NCBI GenBank assembly: GCA_964573255.1
Contig: CAZNJB010000020.1
Span: forward strand, 1-64,000
DNA length: 64,000 bases
Reading direction: 5' to 3'
DNA from: CAYNUJ01 sp964573255
Lineage (GTDB): Bacteria > Bacteroidota > Ignavibacteria > Ignavibacteriales > Melioribacteraceae
Shown here piece after piece: positions 62,280 through 64,000 of this stretch. Under the pieces are notes generated by a model that was given only the letters and a program-made list of their open reading frames with translations, was not told where the DNA came from and ran no database searches. Made by a program: the position numbers and the translations under genes. Position 1 is the first letter of the stretch; each line of letters starts with the position of its first letter.

Positions 62280-63770
62280 ATGAAAGAACAGTATAGAAGA
62301 TTTATTGAAGGTATAGCAATAAATAAAATTGGTAAAGCAGGGGTGGTGTTAACAACATCATCCTTCTTTACCTTTATTTTTTTAGAAGTCTTACGTCTTA
62401 CCGGAATGCTGAATAATGCATATATCGGACTAATTACATATTTATCTCTTCCAACATTATTTGTAATTGGGCTGATATTGATTCCAATAGGATGGTATAG
62501 ATATAAGAAACAGTTAAATATCGATTTAGAAAATTTAGTAAAAACAAGATTCGGCGATCAGGAGATACGAAGAAGCAAACTTGGGGCTCCCATCGTTCGT
62601 ACAATAGTAATCCTGACATTAATCAATATTTTCTTTTTAACAATGGCGAGCATGAGAGGATTATCTTTTATGGAGGAACCGGAATTTTGCGGTACCGCTT
62701 GCCATTCTGTTATGAATCCGGAATGGACTGCTTATCAAGATTCTCCGCATTCGAGAGTAAAATGCGTAGATTGTCATGTAGGGGAAGGGGCGGATGCACT
62801 AATAAGTTCGAAATTGAACGGTGCTTGGCAAATGGTTTCTCTTGCACTCGACTTATATGAACGTCCCATCCCAACCCCTGTAAAGCAATTGAGATCTTCT
62901 AAAGAAACTTGTGAAAAATGCCATTCACCAAATAAATTTTACGGTACTAAATTTAAATCATTTGTTCATTATAAAAACGATTCGGCTTCAACACCGTACT
63001 ACAATACGTTAATAATGAAAATTGATTCGGGTAATTATTCGGGCGAAGGTGGTATTCACTGGCATACTTCAGAGAAGCATGTTATAAAATATGCATCGGT
63101 AAATGATAAGAGAAGAGAAATTTTATGGGTCGAGATCGAGAACAAAGATGGTTCGACTAAGAAATTCGTTAATAAAAAGTTGAATCAGGACTTTAGCACA
63201 GAAAATGTTCGTATTATGGATTGTGTCGATTGCCATAATAGAGCCGCGCATATTTACGACGACCCTGCTTCTGCAATTGACGATAAAATAAAAAAAGGAT
63301 TAATCGATAGTAGCATTCCGTTTATTAAGAAGGTTTCTTATTCGGCTTTAACTGCTACTTTCAGTGAAATCAATCAAGCTGAGAGTGTTATAGAGAATAC
63401 AGTTAAAAAGTTCTATAAAAAGAATTATCCTCAGGTTTTATTGTCAAAATCGGTAGAAATTGATAAAGCTGTTTCTGAATTACAGAAGTTATATAGAAGA
63501 AATATTCATTTTAGGATGAATGTAAATTGGAATTCATATCCCAATTTTCTCGGACACAGAGATAACGGTGGATGTTTCAGATGCCATAACGAGGATATGG
63601 TTTCCGAGGACGGTAAAAAAATAAAAAAAGACTGTACATTATGCCATTCTATTTTGGCAGACGAATCGGATGAGCCGTTTAAGTTCTTGAAACCTTATCA
63701 AACCAGCGGTAAAGATTCGTTAATGCATAAGTATTTACAGCAAGAATTGATTGATAATAAGATTTATTGA
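62280..63770 (+). CDS. Membrane hexahaem cytochrome c (NapC/NirT-like)
   Basis: The product has 496 residues. Three hydrophobic segments (about 22-40, 50-70, 105-125) precede the haem domain. Haem sites: CGTACHSVM at 137 (CX3CH, atypical), then CxxCH at 162, 211, 315, 432 and 452. The first part (to about 215) resembles NapC/NrfH quinol dehydrogenases; the rest is an extension. Size and layout also recall ImcH-type inner-membrane cytochromes. It probably takes electrons from menaquinol for the octahaem enzymes. A terminator follows inside the opposing gene. Confidence 0.82.
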   Translation: MKEQYRRFIEGIAINKIGKAGVVLTTSSFFTFIFLEVLRLTGMLNNAYIGLITYLSLPTLFVIGLILIPIGWYRYKKQLNIDLENLVKTRFGDQEIRRSKLGAPIVRTIVILTLINIFFLTMASMRGLSFMEEPEFCGTACHSVMNPEWTAYQDSPHSRVKCVDCHVGEGADALISSKLNGAWQMVSLALDLYERPIPTPVKQLRSSKETCEKCHSPNKFYGTKFKSFVHYKNDSASTPYYNTLIMKIDSGNYSGEGGIHWHTSEKHVIKYASVNDKRREILWVEIENKDGSTKKFVNKKLNQDFSTENVRIMDCVDCHNRAAHIYDDPASAIDDKIKKGLIDSSIPFIKKVSYSALTATFSEINQAESVIENTVKKFYKKNYPQVLLSKSVEIDKAVSELQKLYRRNIHFRMNVNWNSYPNFLGHRDNGGCFRCHNEDMVSEDGKKIKKDCTLCHSILADESDEPFKFLKPYQTSGKDSLMHKYLQQELIDNKIY

Positions 63771-63778
63771 TAATTCTT

Positions 63779-64000
63779 TTAATGTTTCCAAATACCGGGC
63801 AATCTTTTAATATATTGTCCGGTATTTTTTTTGCCTAAGAAATTATCATTATCAACAATTTTATTTCCCCGTAAAAACACAGTTTCAATTTTTCCCTTAA
63901 TTTTCAAGCCTTCGTAAGGATTATAATCAACATTCATATGGTGTGTTTTTGCCGAGATTGTTCTTTCGGTTTCTGGATTTAAGATATACAAATCTGCATC
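63779..64000 (-). CDS. Dihydropyrimidinase/hydantoinase, C-terminal part (cut by window edge)
   Basis: Open to the window end; 73 residues are present. DADLYILNPETERTISAKTH, then NPYEGLKIKGKIETVFLRGNKI is the C-terminal signature of dihydropyrimidinase, with the metal centre missing because it lies beyond the edge. It would open dihydrouracil or hydantoin rings. The final residues are encoded over the terminator of the convergent cytochrome operon. Confidence 0.85.
   Translation of the reverse strand, partial: DADLYILNPETERTISAKTHHMNVDYNPYEGLKIKGKIETVFLRGNKIVDNDNFLGKKNTGQYIKRLPGIWKH
63790..63832 (+). terminator. Intrinsic terminator of the cytochrome operon, inside the opposing gene
   Basis: AAATACCGGGCAAT (63790-63803) pairs with ATTGTCCGGTATTT (63814-63827) with one G-U pair, followed by eight T. 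It lies within the 3' coding end of the dihydropyrimidinase gene. Confidence 0.85.

Overview
The window is AT-rich bacterial DNA with densely packed, often overlapping genes. It most likely comes from the Bacteroidota/Chlorobi/Ignavibacteriota side of the tree. Reasons: a complete classical menaquinone operon, a CBM9/DUF5916 outer-membrane protein, an S46 dipeptidyl-peptidase, many small exported proteins, weak Shine-Dalgarno sites, promoters of the form TTG-N19/20-TAnnTTTG (before menF and rpsT), and multihaem cytochromes in a non-photosynthetic context. An Ignavibacterium-like anaerobe or facultative anaerobe is my best guess, but no rRNA is present to confirm it.

Region by region. 1-1660: the end of one gene, then a two-gene unit (lipoprotein plus outer-membrane-type protein) bounded by a perfect 12-bp inverted repeat and attC-like boxes, resembling an integron cassette. 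1669-9795: operon menF-menD-menH-menB-menA-menC-menE on the minus strand. 9884-18953: a YgjP-type metalloprotein, lipoproteins, a sodium:solute symporter, a papain-like peptidase, an isoaspartyl peptidase/asparaginase, a DMT exporter, a DUF971 protein and a glutamate racemase. 19023-27470: an M14 carboxypeptidase-like protein, a TlpA-like thioredoxin with two small partners, an aspartate aminotransferase, TPR protein-aroE, a diverged galactokinase-like protein that seems to lack catalytic residues, and a DUF72 protein. 27569-34353: trkA-trkH, a secreted protein, rmlA, a DUF454 protein and a 602-residue coiled coil. 34801-41301: two tandem SGNH hydrolases, a Cys-containing unknown, pyruvate kinase-amrS, and a Yip1 protein. 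41856-52118: the DUF5916 protein, long-form ispH, rpsT, a GlmU-like protein, a small barrel protein, S46 peptidase and aldehyde dehydrogenase. 52131-53814: a PIN toxin with an XRE-ImmA/IrrE antitoxin. 54004-56214: an SLC12-like transporter.

56674-63770 is the most interesting part: an Rrf2-type Fe-S regulator, an Fe-S protein, two paralogous octahaem hydroxylamine-oxidoreductase-family cytochromes on divergent transcripts, a NapH-like polyferredoxin membrane protein, and a membrane hexahaem NapC/NirT-like cytochrome. Near-identical palindromes (AGAAT-N4-ATTCT) lie just upstream of both divergent start codons, and a weaker copy lies upstream of the Rrf2 gene. I infer one regulon for menaquinol-fed reduction of a nitrogen oxyanion, NO or hydroxylamine (or another small oxyanion). 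The menaquinone operon in the same window would supply the electron carrier. The window ends in the 3' part of a dihydropyrimidinase gene.
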